Shown here piece by piece: positions 18,124 through 28,269 of a stretch of DNA of 64,000 nt. Source of the DNA: JAWKTM01 sp041399085. Its GTDB lineage: Bacteria; Planctomycetota; Planctomycetia; Pirellulales; Pirellulaceae. The first letter of the stretch is position 1; the number at the start of each line of letters is the position of its first letter. The stretch is from assembly GCA_041399085.1 (NCBI GenBank), contig JAWKTM010000027.1:1-64000 (forward strand). Direction: 5' to 3'. The notes below the pieces were generated by a model. That model saw only the letters and a list, made by a program, of their open reading frames with translations. It was not told the DNA's origin and did no database searches. Both the position numbers and the translations under genes were made by a program.

Positions 18124-21100
18124 CTAATCAACCTGAGAAGCAAACTCTCGAAACACGGCGTCTACATTATCTACCCTGTGCCGCGACATTTTCCGTCGCG
18201 ACACTTGGCTATACACAGCGTCTGCTAAGGCATTTGTGCCGAATGAGGATGGAATCAAGGCCGCCGGACTCGCGACGGCTGGAACACGCATTGCTTCACG
18301 ATATTGCCTTGAGCGTCTTTCGCTCGGTTTACCTGAGTCGTGACCGATTTGTGCCACAAACGGGAACATCACATCGAAACTGGACTCGCCCGCTGCTTTT
18401 GCGTTGGTAGTTTGAAGGTTGAGGGCGTTGACAATCAGCAATACATCGATCGCCGAACGTTCATTGTCGCCGTTGACGTCTGGATAAGCAGTCGGCTGCG
18501 TCGCGGGGCGATCAATTGGTCCCGCGCCTAACAAATTGATGTCGTTGATTACCAAGAGGGCGTCAATGGGCGAGATTTCTCCGTCTCGATTAACATCCAG
18601 TCGGTTCTTCCAGTTTTGCCACGGTGTGGGAGCCGCCAGCACCTCAACCCGCACGGAAGTTTGCAGCGATTGAGGCGGCTCGCCGGAATCCGTCACATCA
18701 ATCAACAAGTCAAGCGTCGCAGCATCATTACTCTGCAGAAATTGACCATCCTTCAGGCGAAGCCGACCGTCAACAACCTCGAATCGTCCATCTTGGACAA
18801 GGATCGTATGGGAATCGCTCTTGTCGGGGTCGGACACCTCGAACATTCCAACCTCCAGGCCATCGCGCCATTCGATCACTTGTGTATCAACCAACACCAC
18901 GGATGTCGGTTTCTCGTTAATGTCTCGAACTTGGATTGTAAACGTCTTCGCCAGACTCAACTCTGGTGCTCCGGCGTCATGCACCGTGATTTCCAACTCC
19001 ACCTGCGGCTCCGCCTCAAAGTTTAAGGAGACTCCGTCCGCGAGCTTCAAACGCCCCAGCTCTACCACAAAGCGTGAGTCGGAAACGAGGAACTCATGGA
19101 CCCCCATTGAATCTGGGTCTGCTACTGACAGCTCGCCAACTATTACGCCCGCGGCGTTTTCCATAACCGTCGATTGGTCAAGTGCCAAGTCGGTCGGGGC
19201 ATCGGCAACGGGCATCACAGTTAGCTTCACTACGCGGCTCGCAACTGCTCCGTCACCATCCGTCACGGTAAACGTCACGTCAACCGTTCCCGATCGGTCG
19301 CCAATAGGTGTCATTGTAACCGTGCGATCCGCATCCTCGCCCGTAATCACAATCGCTGAATCAGGCAAGAGCGTCGCATTGGAAGAAGTTGCGGCGACAA
19401 TTAGCCTGTCCGGTGCCGTTTCCAGATCTCCCACCTGGAATGACAAGGGGCCAGCGACCTGATCCTCGTTGATAGTGACATCGATTAGCCCACTCAGTGT
19501 GGGATCGGTGTTAGGTTGTTCGCTTTCGAATAACACGGTCAAAGGAACTGCCTCGGTAAGTTCCAAACCCGCGGCTCGTAACCGGTAGCTTGCGCCCCCG
19601 CCAACCGAGAACGCCAACTTGGCCTCCGACGTCCCATCGGCGGACGACACCGTGAAACCGTCAATCGTCTGTAGCTCGGCGGTGAAAGTAGCGCCGGTGG
19701 GTGACATTATTCGCACGAAATGGTTTGCTTCCGATGCCAGACGCGGCGTGCTAAAAGTAAACCAGTCGGTGTCTCCCGGCGTTAGTGACAGGCCGTTTAG
19801 TAACACGTTGGATGAGATTACACCCAAATCACGCGACTTTTCCGCACGATCGTTTCCTCGCGCCCAGTCCACGTCGAGTGCCGCGCGAGGCGCATCGATC
19901 CGAAGCTCGTAAGCGATACTAGACTCGGACTGTGAGGCATCGATCCGAATGTAGTATTCACCTTCGGTAAGACTCGCCAAATCCAGCTCGACCGCGCCGT
20001 CCACGATTGAACCCACGGCCAGTCGCTGGAAACCTTCGCTACCTTCGTTTGGCTCACCCCACAATTCAAGCGTGGGTGGGTTGTCCAAAGAGTCCGGTGC
20101 AACTAATTGCACGCGGTCCGCACTAGTGGCCGTCGCGTGTAGTGTGAAACGATACCAGTCCAACTCGCTTGGACTGGTTTGTAGGTTTGGAAACACATAC
20201 CCTTCGCTAATAAGATCTCCCAAGTTGAACGCTCGCGCCGAAACCGCGTTTCGGCCGGCCCAATCCGATTGATAGAATGTGGCGACACTCGCAAGTGGAT
20301 CGATAAATCCGGTGAGGAACTGGTCCCAACGCGTCGCCGCGACGAAATCAGCGTGTTCCGAGCGATAGCTTGGCAGCATGCCGGCCAACGTCACTCCTTG
20401 GTCTGGTCGCGGCAACAGAATCGCCAACCCACTTGATCCCCGTCGATCGGATGTGCGAGCCAATACAGCATTGCTCAAAGCTACGACGACTTGGTTGGCG
20501 GCAGTGGCAATCAGGGGATTCACCGCGGTGCGTTGAATGTGGTCCATAAATTGTCCCAAGTCGCGATGGAATCCGATGCTGACGGGGTAGACAGGTACGT
20601 TGGTCAGCGAGCCGCGAAGAAGTGCCCAATCGAGCGGCGAGGCGACCGTTGTCGCGATGTCCACGAACTGCCGCAATGCCTGCGTAACACCCTCAACGGC
20701 GATGGTGTTCGTCACCGAATGCGTGTCCTGGTAGTTGAGACCATTGACGTATTGGAGCCCGTAGCTCGCAACAATCCCAGCGCCGAACATTTGTGGAGTC
20801 ACGGTAGATGGGTATGAGAACAAGTACGATAAGGTCGTATAATAGTTATAGCCTTCGCCGCCCTCGTTCTCTTCCGATCCTACAAACACGTCGGCGAACT
20901 CTCGGGTCGCGTAGGCGACTTCGGTCATGGCCATTTGACACGCGTCGAAAGCCAGGAGATCCAACTCGACCGCCGAACTTTGCTGGCGCAATTGCGTCAA
21001 AGCAGCGACCAGTTCCGACGTCGTTAACATGTCCCCCGCTGATTCATGGTCGAGGTTGGTGCCCGTTAATCCGCCTCCGTGATCCCACATCACTAGGGCA

Positions 21101-24100
21101 TAGCGTTCCGCGGGCGCCACGTCCACGGCCCAAGTGACGAATTCGACCAGCGAATCCGCCGAGCCCGTGTTTCGCTCGCCAATGCGCTCGAATTCTGTGG
21201 TAATTCGGTTGGGATCCGCGTCCCCACGTATGATCGCCCGGCCCGTGTCGCCCCAAGCGGCACTGGTTCCCGTGGGGAATGTCATTCCGAATCGCGGCCC
21301 CTGATTCGAAATCACCGGGGATGAATTCTGATCGAGCAGGACAACCACATTGACCGTGGATGGTAGCCTCAACGCCGCTAACTCCATCTCATTGATGTCT
21401 TGAAACGCATACCGCTCCAGATCACTGGCCGTCATATAAACCATAATCGTCCAATCGTCGACTTGTCGATTCGGTTCGGCAATCGTCGGCACGTCAAGCG
21501 ACAAGCGGTAATTGTTCGAGGTCGAGGCACTCGCTCCATCTACTTTTACGAAATAGGTCCCCGCGGCTCGGCCGGCCATGGTTATTCGCTCATGATTGTC
21601 CGTTCCGGTCGACGACGTTAGTAGCACGCCCGTGGAATCGTAAAGGCGGAGATCGAGGTCGCCCAAGGAGTGGTCAAATTCGATCCCCACGCTACTAGAT
21701 GCCGCACCCACACCGAGCGTTGTGAAGCGAAACCAGTCGGCGTCGCCAGCATGGATGGTGAGCGAGTCAATATGGTCCACGCCACCACTTGCATCCAGCA
21801 CGGTCGCCGTGCCACGCGTGGAATTTGGCTCCAGGTGATCCGCACGAATGGTTGGATTTGGGGCGTGGATCGCTAGCGAATAATTTGGGTTTACCGCGCC
21901 TCGGTACCCAGTCACGCGGACAAAGTAGCGACCCGCGGGCAGGCCATCGAGAGAGACACGTTCCTCATTTTGCACGCCTCCCGAACGACCCACTTCCGTT
22001 CCTTGGTTATCGAACAGCGTCAGGTCGAGGTCTCCGTCCGCGTTGCGAAAGCCGATTTGAACAAAGTGGCCCGGCAACCCTACGGCAGTTGTTTCAAATT
22101 CGAACCAGTCTTGGTCCATCGAGTTATGAATGGAAAGCTGGCCATACTCTTGAGTTCCCTCAACTTTTCGTAGGTCGAAAGCATCGACTTGGGTATCATT
22201 GTTCTCCGACCAGTCGCCCGTCAGCTCCACCGCGGGCGTGGCATCGATTTCCAACACATAGTTCTCAACGGCGTCGCCTCGGATGCGTAAGAAGTACGTG
22301 CCGCTCGCCAACCCTGCCAGCGGCACTCCGAATTCCGCGGCGAAGGCTTCGACGCGATCAATCGGCAGCGTCGATGTCGGAGATGTCACCACATCGTCGG
22401 CGAACAGCGCCAGTTCGATATTGCGGCGTTCACCGCCGAGCGTCACCCGCGCGAACTGACCTTCGCGGCCGTCGCGAGACAATTCGAAACGAAACCAGTC
22501 TTCGTCGTTGCCATTGTGCAGCGACAAATCGTCAAGCCGCACGGCTGAATCCTCGACAACTCCGTCGCCGGCGATGTTCCGGCAAGGAGGCGGGCCGCCA
22601 ATGATTTGAAACGAGGAGTAAGGATTGCAGCTTGGCGATGAAAGATATCCGCCGCCGATCAGATAGCTGAATGCGGGACTATAACCAGTGCCGCCTAACA
22701 ATCCTGTGTTAGCCGTGAAACTGAACAGGTTGTTCAATTGCTGGTTGAATTGATTTAGTGCAACTGCGGTCGCATAGTTGGATTGGGCTTGGTACGGGTT
22801 GTAGAGGCCACCTAATGCCGCGAGACCAGTTAGACCACTGGTTCCTCCCAGGGGCAACAAGCTGCCGTAGGGATTGCCTGTGTTCTGGCCGAAACTCCCG
22901 GTTCCCTCCAGCAAATTTGCAACGGACTGAACTCCGGCCTGGGTTGCACCCCACATATCGTTGAGATAAGCAAGCGGATCGAAGCTCAAAGCCGAACTCA
23001 CATATTGTGTTGAACCGAACGAATCATCGAGCAACAATAGTGGGTTTACGCCGGCCGCCAACTGGTTGAGGTAGCCGCCCGGTTCAAAACCCGCTTGCGC
23101 CACGGTGGAATGCAATGCCAGACTGGCCCCTGGCTGTCCTGCCCACGTATTCAGACTGCTGGGGATCGTGGGTTGGCTAAAGAACCCCGTGGCTCCGAAG
23201 AATCCCGGCGTACCGCCCAAACCGTCACGGGTCCGCGCCCCGCTAGATTCCAAGTCGCGCAAGTTGAACGCTTGCGCGGGTGTGTCATTCGTTTCCGCAA
23301 AGTCGGGGACTAAACCTCCCGGCGCGGCGACGGTCAATGTGTACGCTGGATTCGTAGTTACCGCGGTTGCTCCCACGATTCGTAAAAAGTAGACGCCGCC
23401 TGCCAGACCCGCGAGGCTCAACTGCTCAAAGTTCGTCGAACTGGCCGAACTCGCCAGTTCAGCACCGGCGGCGTCCAGCAGTTGTAACGTTAAGTCGCCG
23501 TCGTCATGCCGAAAATCAATGCGAGCATAGCTTACTGTGTCGCCACCGGTTGGTAACTCAAAACGAAAATAGTCTTGATCGTCGGCAGGGTCGATTGATA
23601 GATGACTGAGCGAGTTCATTCCCTGAACGATTCTCAAATCATAGGCCGACGCCAATGAATCGTTGTCAAGCCGATCAGCATGTCGTTCCGCCCAATCTGT
23701 GGCGGCGTCTAACGGGGCGTCAATAGCCAATGTATAAGACGGATTCGCGCTGCCGGACACCTTGATTGCAAAGGGGCCATCCTCGGCCGTCAATCCCGTA
23801 AGCGATATGCGTTCGCGATCACCTACGTTGGCTGATACGAGTGGATTCTGGGGATTAGCGCTCGAATAGAGCTCCAAATCCAGATTTCCCTGTGCATCGT
23901 CAAACGTGATCGACACGGCATGTCCGGCCAATCCTACCGTGCCAGGCAGCATCGTGAATTCGTACCAATCCACGTCGCTATCCGAATGCAGTGACAGTTG
24001 CGACCACGTTTGTACGCCTTCGATCTGCTGCAAGGAATGGGAAGTCTGGCGACTATCGTTCGGCTCGGCCCAATCCGACCGCACATCGGCGGCCGGTCCA

Positions 24101-27100
24101 TTGATTTGCAAGGCGTAACTGGGATTCGTCGCACCCCGATGCCCTTCGACTTGCAAATAGTACGGCCCTTGGTCTGCTGCCAAATCGGTCAGGGATACTC
24201 GTTCCACGCCCTCCAACGTCTCCGACGCGCGCAATATGGTTCCCGCGCTATCCACCAGATACAAGTCCAGGTCGCCGATTCGCGCATCAAAAGAAATGGC
24301 CGCATAGTGATTGGCCGCGGCATCGGCCGCCAAATCGAATCGATACCAATCCACGTCCGTCACGCTATGAATCGACAGATCGTTCAGTGTCTGCCGACCC
24401 AATATTGTTCTCAAATCATATGCATCGGCCTTGGAATCATTATTGGTCTTTCCCGCCGTCGCTTCAGCGAAATCGCCGTCGGGTTCCGGGGTTCGCAACA
24501 TCAACGAATAACTCGGATTCGCCTTTCCAAACACTTCGACTCGATAGACGCCTGCCGGCATCCCATCTAACGATATGTGCTCCACATTCGAAACACTGGC
24601 CGACTCGCGACGTTGGCCATCGGGGCCGACGATCGCCAAGTCGAGATCCCCGCGTGTGTGTCCAAAGGCAATTTCCACACCGTGCCCTCGCTGACCCGTA
24701 GCAGCCATCTCGAACGTGAATACATCGATGTCCGAGTCGTCGTGCAGCGATAGGCCCGTCAATGTTTCGACGCCCGTCACCAAGCCGAAGTCGGTGGCGT
24801 CGCTCAGCGTATCGTTAATCTCATAAGGATCTACGTCGGCGACACCGGGAGCCAGGATTCCCAGCGAATAGCGAGGGTTGTCCGCGCCGTTGTTACCCGA
24901 CACGCGCGCATAGTAGACGCCGGCTGGAAGCGTGGCGAGCGACAACAGCTCTATTTGATTGGCCGTTCGCGAAGCGTCCAATTCGTCGCCCGAGGAGTCG
25001 TACAGTGCTAGGTCCAAGTCGCCCAAGGCATGATCGAAAGCGATCGCCACGAAATGCCCGGAATCCGCGGTCGCGGCGATCTCAAAACGGTACCAATCGT
25101 CGTCGTTGGCTTCGATGGAGAGCGGTCGATCCCTATCCGCCAGCATTCGCCATCCACGTACGACACCGAAATCGGATGTGGTGCCGAGAGTGTCATTGTT
25201 TTCATATACGTCGGGTCGCACCGGCTCCGGCGCGTTGATTCGCAGTTCATAGTAGGGATTGGACTGTCCTTCGAACCCGGTTACAACCACATAGTACGGG
25301 CCGTCGGCGGCGCGGAGGCCGTCCAGGATGACCGTTTCATTGTCGCTGGTACTATGGGAACGTCGCGAGATAGACCCGCTGGCATTTCGTACTTCGAGTT
25401 CCAAGTTACCCAAAGCGTGAGTAAAGCGAATCTGCGCGAAGTGCGATGGGCCCGCATTCTCCGCCAGATTAATCTCATACCAATCCACATCGGGGCCGGT
25501 GCCGTTGTTAGGGTCACCGTCGTCCGCGTGCAACGAGAGATTGGTCCACAACTCGGCGCCGGTGAGCGGTCCGAGAATACGTTGGCCATTGGCGTCGATC
25601 GTCGTTCGCCCCAACTCCGTCGCTCGGTCCCGCGTGTTGTTGTTCTCGAAGCGATCACCACCTGGCGCGTTAATGATTAGCCCGTATACAGGATTCGTGG
25701 CGTTGTTGTTTCCGACCACTTGCAGATAGTAGTGCCCGGCTTGAAGCGCATCCAAGCTGACGCGTTCCACATTATTCACGCTCTCGGACGCGCGAATCGA
25801 AACCGACTCGGCGGCGCCGCCCGTGGTCTGACGGTAGAGTCGCAAATCCAGATCGCCGCGTTGATGATCGAAGGCGATCGCCGCGAAGTGTCCCACATTC
25901 GCGGTTTGCGTCAGTTCAAACTCATACCAGTCCGTGTCGGTCGCATCGTGAATGGATAAAGGTCGAGTCGGATCGGTCCACGTCTCCAAACCATGTACGG
26001 CGCCAAGGTCCGTGGCCGCGGCGCTCGAATTGTTGGACTCCAGATAGTCGCCCGCGAGCACGCCGCCAGGTGCATCAAATCGAAGTTCGTACTGAGGATT
26101 GGGATCGCCCTCGGCGCTATACACCCCCAAGAGATAAACGCCCGGCTCCAGACCGGCAAGCGGAATCTCGTTGGCGGCCCCGGCGGACTGACTGTATCGC
26201 GCTGAACCTGACGCCTGGCCCAAATAGACGCCATTGGAATCAAACAACACCGCATCCAATAGGCCGACAGCCGCGTTATGATCCACGGTCACGGCATGTT
26301 GGCCGCCGCCCGTTCCGGTCAGCTCGAACTGAAACCAGTCGATGTCGCTGGAGTCGTGGATCGAAAGCCCCGTGACGATCGACGTGCCTTGGCGTTTGCC
26401 CAAATCGTAGGGCGGAGCGGCGGCTTCCGTAAAGTCTTGCGCGGTGGCTTGCGGCGCGGCGAATGATAGGCGATACGAAGGATTGATCGCCCCGAGAAAA
26501 CCTCCGACCCAGACGTAATAGTCGCCCGCGGGAAGTCCGGCCAAGGAAATGCGTTCCCGGTTCGAGACTCCATTCGAGCTGCCGAGTATCGAGCCCGTCG
26601 AGTCGTAAAGTGCCAGGTCGAGATCACCCCGGCGGTGATCGAAATCAATCTCGACGTAATGCCCTTCCCTCCCCGCGGAGTCAATATGAAAACGGTACCA
26701 GTCATCGTTGCCATAGGTGTGAATTGAAAGATCATTAAACTGAACTTCCCCTTCCACCACATCGAGATCAGTGGCCGCCGCGAAAGTGTTGTTGGGCTCC
26801 ATGGAGTCGCCCACGGGAGCATTCGGCAGATTCCAAGACAGTGTGTAGTTTGCATTGGATTGGCCGTACACGGCCACATAGTAGGATCCGGGCAGCAGGC
26901 CATTCAGAAAGATCGTCTCGCTGGATCCAGTTGGATGATTGGAGACAGCGAGCAAATTACCGGCGCTATCGTAGAAAGCCAGATCGACGTTGCCACGCGA
27001 GCCGTCGAAGGCCACGCCAATCTGGTGGAACACGCTGGATGTGTCGGCCGTTCGCACCCGAAACCAGTCCACGTCGTTCGCCTCCAGGGATAGCATGGTT

Positions 27101-28116
27101 TCGCTGCCGGCTCCTTGGGGAGTGCCCAAGTCCGTGGCGGTAAACAGAAAGTCGTTGCGTAGCAATCCGGAGTCGTAGCGATCGGCCTTGGGAACCGGAG
27201 GCGTCGCGAAGCTGAGTGTGTAGGCGGGATTCGTATTGATGCCGCCATACACATGGGCGGTGTAAATGCCCGGAGGAAGCCCGTTTAATGAAACGGTTTC
27301 CACGTCGTTGGTCGTGGCGGAGTACCTTTGGTTGCCGAAAGCGTCCCATACCGCCAGATTGATGTCGCCTCGTGTGTGATCCGACGTGAGTCTCACATAG
27401 TCGTTGGCGTTTCCATTACCGGCAATTCGGAAGGTGAAGTAGTCGTCGTCTCCAGCGGCATGGATGTTACCGTTCAGAGAGAACGATTGATCAATCAATC
27501 CCAAGTTCCATGGCACGGCCTGCGATTCCAAGGGCTCCCAGATGTCGGGCGTGATGGCGGCTGGGACATCGATGTCCAGGGAATAGTTGCCGCTGATCGT
27601 GAGGCCCGAGATGTCGCGAACCTGCACCAAGTAAGGGGCTGGCGGCAGACCGGCGAGAGAAATTGTGGCGCTGCCAGATTGCGTGATTCCGGTCGACGCC
27701 GAGCGACTGAACACGGTTTGGCCGTTAGGCAGGACTCCGTGCAGTTGCAGTTCCACGTTTCCGTAGTAAAAGAAGAACCCGTCGGTCTCCCAGAAGTTGC
27801 TGGTATTGACCACGATGCGATCGCTGCTGGTCGCGTTGGCCACGATGCTGAATGCGAACACATCTACGTCTTGAACACCGCCCGAGTCGTACAGAGATTG
27901 CGCGGGGATGTCGAAATCTTGAGATCGTTGACCAAAATTCGTGGCCGTGGCGAACGTATCGTTATAGTGCCAGCATGCGCCGGTCACGCTTAGATCGAAG
28001 AGATCGCAACTGCTGGCTGCCAGGAGACGGCGATCTTCTAATAGCTCGAAGAATGCGCGGCGGAAACGTCGCTGGCTGGTCGCGCGTTTACGGGGAGTTC
28101 GGTGGGCAGCGGGCAT
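18124..28116 (-). CDS. Giant secreted protein: PPC repeats, clostripain-like C11 protease, cadherin-like region, dockerin
   Basis: The ATG at 28116 gives 3,330 residues; upstream extension to 28188 uses TTG. The N-terminus is basic, then FELLEDRRLLA (about 22-32), the planctomycete leader seen on large secreted proteins. About 15 PPC-like beta domains follow, each with an EPNN-like start and a DxDWYRF-type core (about 35-2250). A Gly/Asn/Ser-rich insert of about 200 residues interrupts one PPC domain (about 1630-1830). The peptidase C11 domain has WDHGGG (His about 2345) and FDACQMA (Cys about 2393). Two more PPC-like domains, Ig/cadherin-like repeats and a dockerin-like pair (DVNRDGEISPIDALL, DVNGDNERSAIDVLL) close the protein. 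It is probably cell-surface or extracellular. The frame is unbroken over 10 kb. Confidence 0.9.
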   Translation of the reverse strand: MPAAHRTPRKRATSQRRFRRAFFELLEDRRLLAASSCDLFDLSVTGACWHYNDTFATATNFGQRSQDFDIPAQSLYDSGGVQDVDVFAFSIVANATSSDRIVVNTSNFWETDGFFFYYGNVELQLHGVLPNGQTVFSRSASTGITQSGSATISLAGLPPAPYLVQVRDISGLTISGNYSLDIDVPAAITPDIWEPLESQAVPWNLGLIDQSFSLNGNIHAAGDDDYFTFRIAGNGNANDYVRLTSDHTRGDINLAVWDAFGNQRYSATTNDVETVSLNGLPPGIYTAHVYGGINTNPAYTLSFATPPVPKADRYDSGLLRNDFLFTATDLGTPQGAGSETMLSLEANDVDWFRVRTADTSSVFHQIGVAFDGSRGNVDLAFYDSAGNLLAVSNHPTGSSETIFLNGLLPGSYYVAVYGQSNANYTLSWNLPNAPVGDSMEPNNTFAAATDLDVVEGEVQFNDLSIHTYGNDDWYRFHIDSAGREGHYVEIDFDHRRGDLDLALYDSTGSILGSSNGVSNRERISLAGLPAGDYYVWVGGFLGAINPSYRLSFAAPQATAQDFTEAAAPPYDLGKRQGTSIVTGLSIHDSSDIDWFQFELTGTGGGQHAVTVDHNAAVGLLDAVLFDSNGVYLGQASGSARYSQSAGAANEIPLAGLEPGVYLLGVYSAEGDPNPQYELRFDAPGGVLAGDYLESNNSSAAATDLGAVHGLETWTDPTRPLSIHDATDTDWYEFELTQTANVGHFAAIAFDHQRGDLDLRLYRQTTGGAAESVSIRASESVNNVERVSLDALQAGHYYLQVVGNNNATNPVYGLIINAPGGDRFENNNTRDRATELGRTTIDANGQRILGPLTGAELWTNLSLHADDGDPNNGTGPDVDWYEINLAENAGPSHFAQIRFTHALGNLELEVRNASGSISRRSHSTSDNETVILDGLRAADGPYYVVVTGFEGQSNPYYELRINAPEPVRPDVYENNDTLGTTSDFGVVRGWRMLADRDRPLSIEANDDDWYRFEIAATADSGHFVAIAFDHALGDLDLALYDSSGDELDASRTANQIELLSLATLPAGVYYARVSGNNGADNPRYSLGILAPGVADVDPYEINDTLSDATDFGLVTGVETLTGLSLHDDSDIDVFTFEMAATGQRGHGVEIAFGHTRGDLDLAIVGPDGQRRESASVSNVEHISLDGMPAGVYRVEVFGKANPSYSLMLRTPEPDGDFAEATAGKTNNDSKADAYDLRTILGRQTLNDLSIHSVTDVDWYRFDLAADAAANHYAAISFDARIGDLDLYLVDSAGTILRASETLEGVERVSLTDLAADQGPYYLQVEGHRGATNPSYALQINGPAADVRSDWAEPNDSRQTSHSLQQIEGVQTWSQLSLHSDSDVDWYEFTMLPGTVGLAGHAVSITFDDAQGNLDLELYSSANPQNPLVSANVGDRERISLTGLTAEDGPFAIKVSGSANPSYTLAIDAPLDAATDWAERHADRLDNDSLASAYDLRIVQGMNSLSHLSIDPADDQDYFRFELPTGGDTVSYARIDFRHDDGDLTLQLLDAAGAELASSASSTNFEQLSLAGLAGGVYFLRIVGATAVTTNPAYTLTVAAPGGLVPDFAETNDTPAQAFNLRDLESSGARTRDGLGGTPGFFGATGFFSQPTIPSSLNTWAGQPGASLALHSTVAQAGFEPGGYLNQLAAGVNPLLLLDDSFGSTQYVSSALSFDPLAYLNDMWGATQAGVQSVANLLEGTGSFGQNTGNPYGSLLPLGGTSGLTGLAALGGLYNPYQAQSNYATAVALNQFNQQLNNLFSFTANTGLLGGTGYSPAFSYLIGGGYLSSPSCNPYSSFQIIGGPPPCRNIAGDGVVEDSAVRLDDLSLHNGNDEDWFRFELSRDGREGQFARVTLGGERRNIELALFADDVVTSPTSTLPIDRVEAFAAEFGVPLAGLASGTYFLRIRGDAVENYVLEIDATPAVELTGDWSENNDTQVDAFDLRKVEGTQEYGQLSIHNSMDQDWFEFETTAVGLPGHFVQIGFRNADGDLDLTLFDNQGTEVGRSGGVQNEERVSLDGLPAGRYFVRVTGYRGAVNPNYSLAIHAPNPTIRADHLEPNSTRGTATVLDASGGVDHIDSLTIHAGDADWFRFTTLGVGAASSSVGIEFDHSLGDLDLRLYDSTGVLLTSSTGTDNHERITMAGRAAGTYFVKVDGASASTSNNYRLSLDVPTIAEPNRQVDDWTIMVYMTASDLERYAFQDINEMELAALRLPSTVNVVVLLDQNSSPVISNQGPRFGMTFPTGTSAAWGDTGRAIIRGDADPNRITTEFERIGERNTGSADSLVEFVTWAVDVAPAERYALVMWDHGGGLTGTNLDHESAGDMLTTSELVAALTQLRQQSSAVELDLLAFDACQMAMTEVAYATREFADVFVGSEENEGGEGYNYYTTLSYLFSYPSTVTPQMFGAGIVASYGLQYVNGLNYQDTHSVTNTIAVEGVTQALRQFVDIATTVASPLDWALLRGSLTNVPVYPVSIGFHRDLGQFMDHIQRTAVNPLIATAANQVVVALSNAVLARTSDRRGSSGLAILLPRPDQGVTLAGMLPSYRSEHADFVAATRWDQFLTGFIDPLASVATFYQSDWAGRNAVSARAFNLGDLISEGYVFPNLQTSPSELDWYRFTLHATATSADRVQLVAPDSLDNPPTLELWGEPNEGSEGFQRLAVGSIVDGAVELDLASLTEGEYYIRIDASQSESSIAYELRIDAPRAALDVDWARGNDRAEKSRDLGVISSNVLLNGLSLTPGDTDWFTFSTPRLASEANHFVRIMSPTGATFTAELQTIDGFTVSSADGTSEAKLAFSVGGGASYRLRAAGLELTEAVPLTVLFESEQPNTDPTLSGLIDVTINEDQVAGPLSFQVGDLETAPDRLIVAATSSNATLLPDSAIVITGEDADRTVTMTPIGDRSGTVDVTFTVTDGDGAVASRVVKLTVMPVADAPTDLALDQSTVMENAAGVIVGELSVADPDSMGVHEFLVSDSRFVVELGRLKLADGVSLNFEAEPQVELEITVHDAGAPELSLAKTFTIQVRDINEKPTSVVLVDTQVIEWRDGLEVGMFEVSDPDKSDSHTILVQDGRFEVVDGRLRLKDGQFLQSNDAATLDLLIDVTDSGEPPQSLQTSVRVEVLAAPTPWQNWKNRLDVNRDGEISPIDALLVINDINLLGAGPIDRPATQPTAYPDVNGDNERSAIDVLLIVNALNLQTTNAKAAGESSFDVMFPFVAQIGHDSGKPSERRSRQYREAMRVPAVASPAALIPSSFGTNALADAVYSQVSRRKMSRHRVDNVDAVFREFASQVD

Positions 28117-28269
28117 ATCGTGAAGGCTCTGGGAGGTGGAGTTGCGCAAAAGAAGAAGGGACAGTGTGATTCGGGCGTGGTTTAGCAATTCGCGTCTCGA
28201 AGCCCGCGATTGTGATTGCGCGCGGGTTGCGAATCAAGCAGCCGCGTGGCGACGTTGTGATTGCCGCGT

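Noticed and set aside
18124..18240. Extension of the giant protein start to the TTG at 28188
   Set aside because: The added 24 residues put hydrophobic sequence before the basic leader. The ATG at 28116 puts FELLEDRRLLA at the usual distance from the N-terminus.
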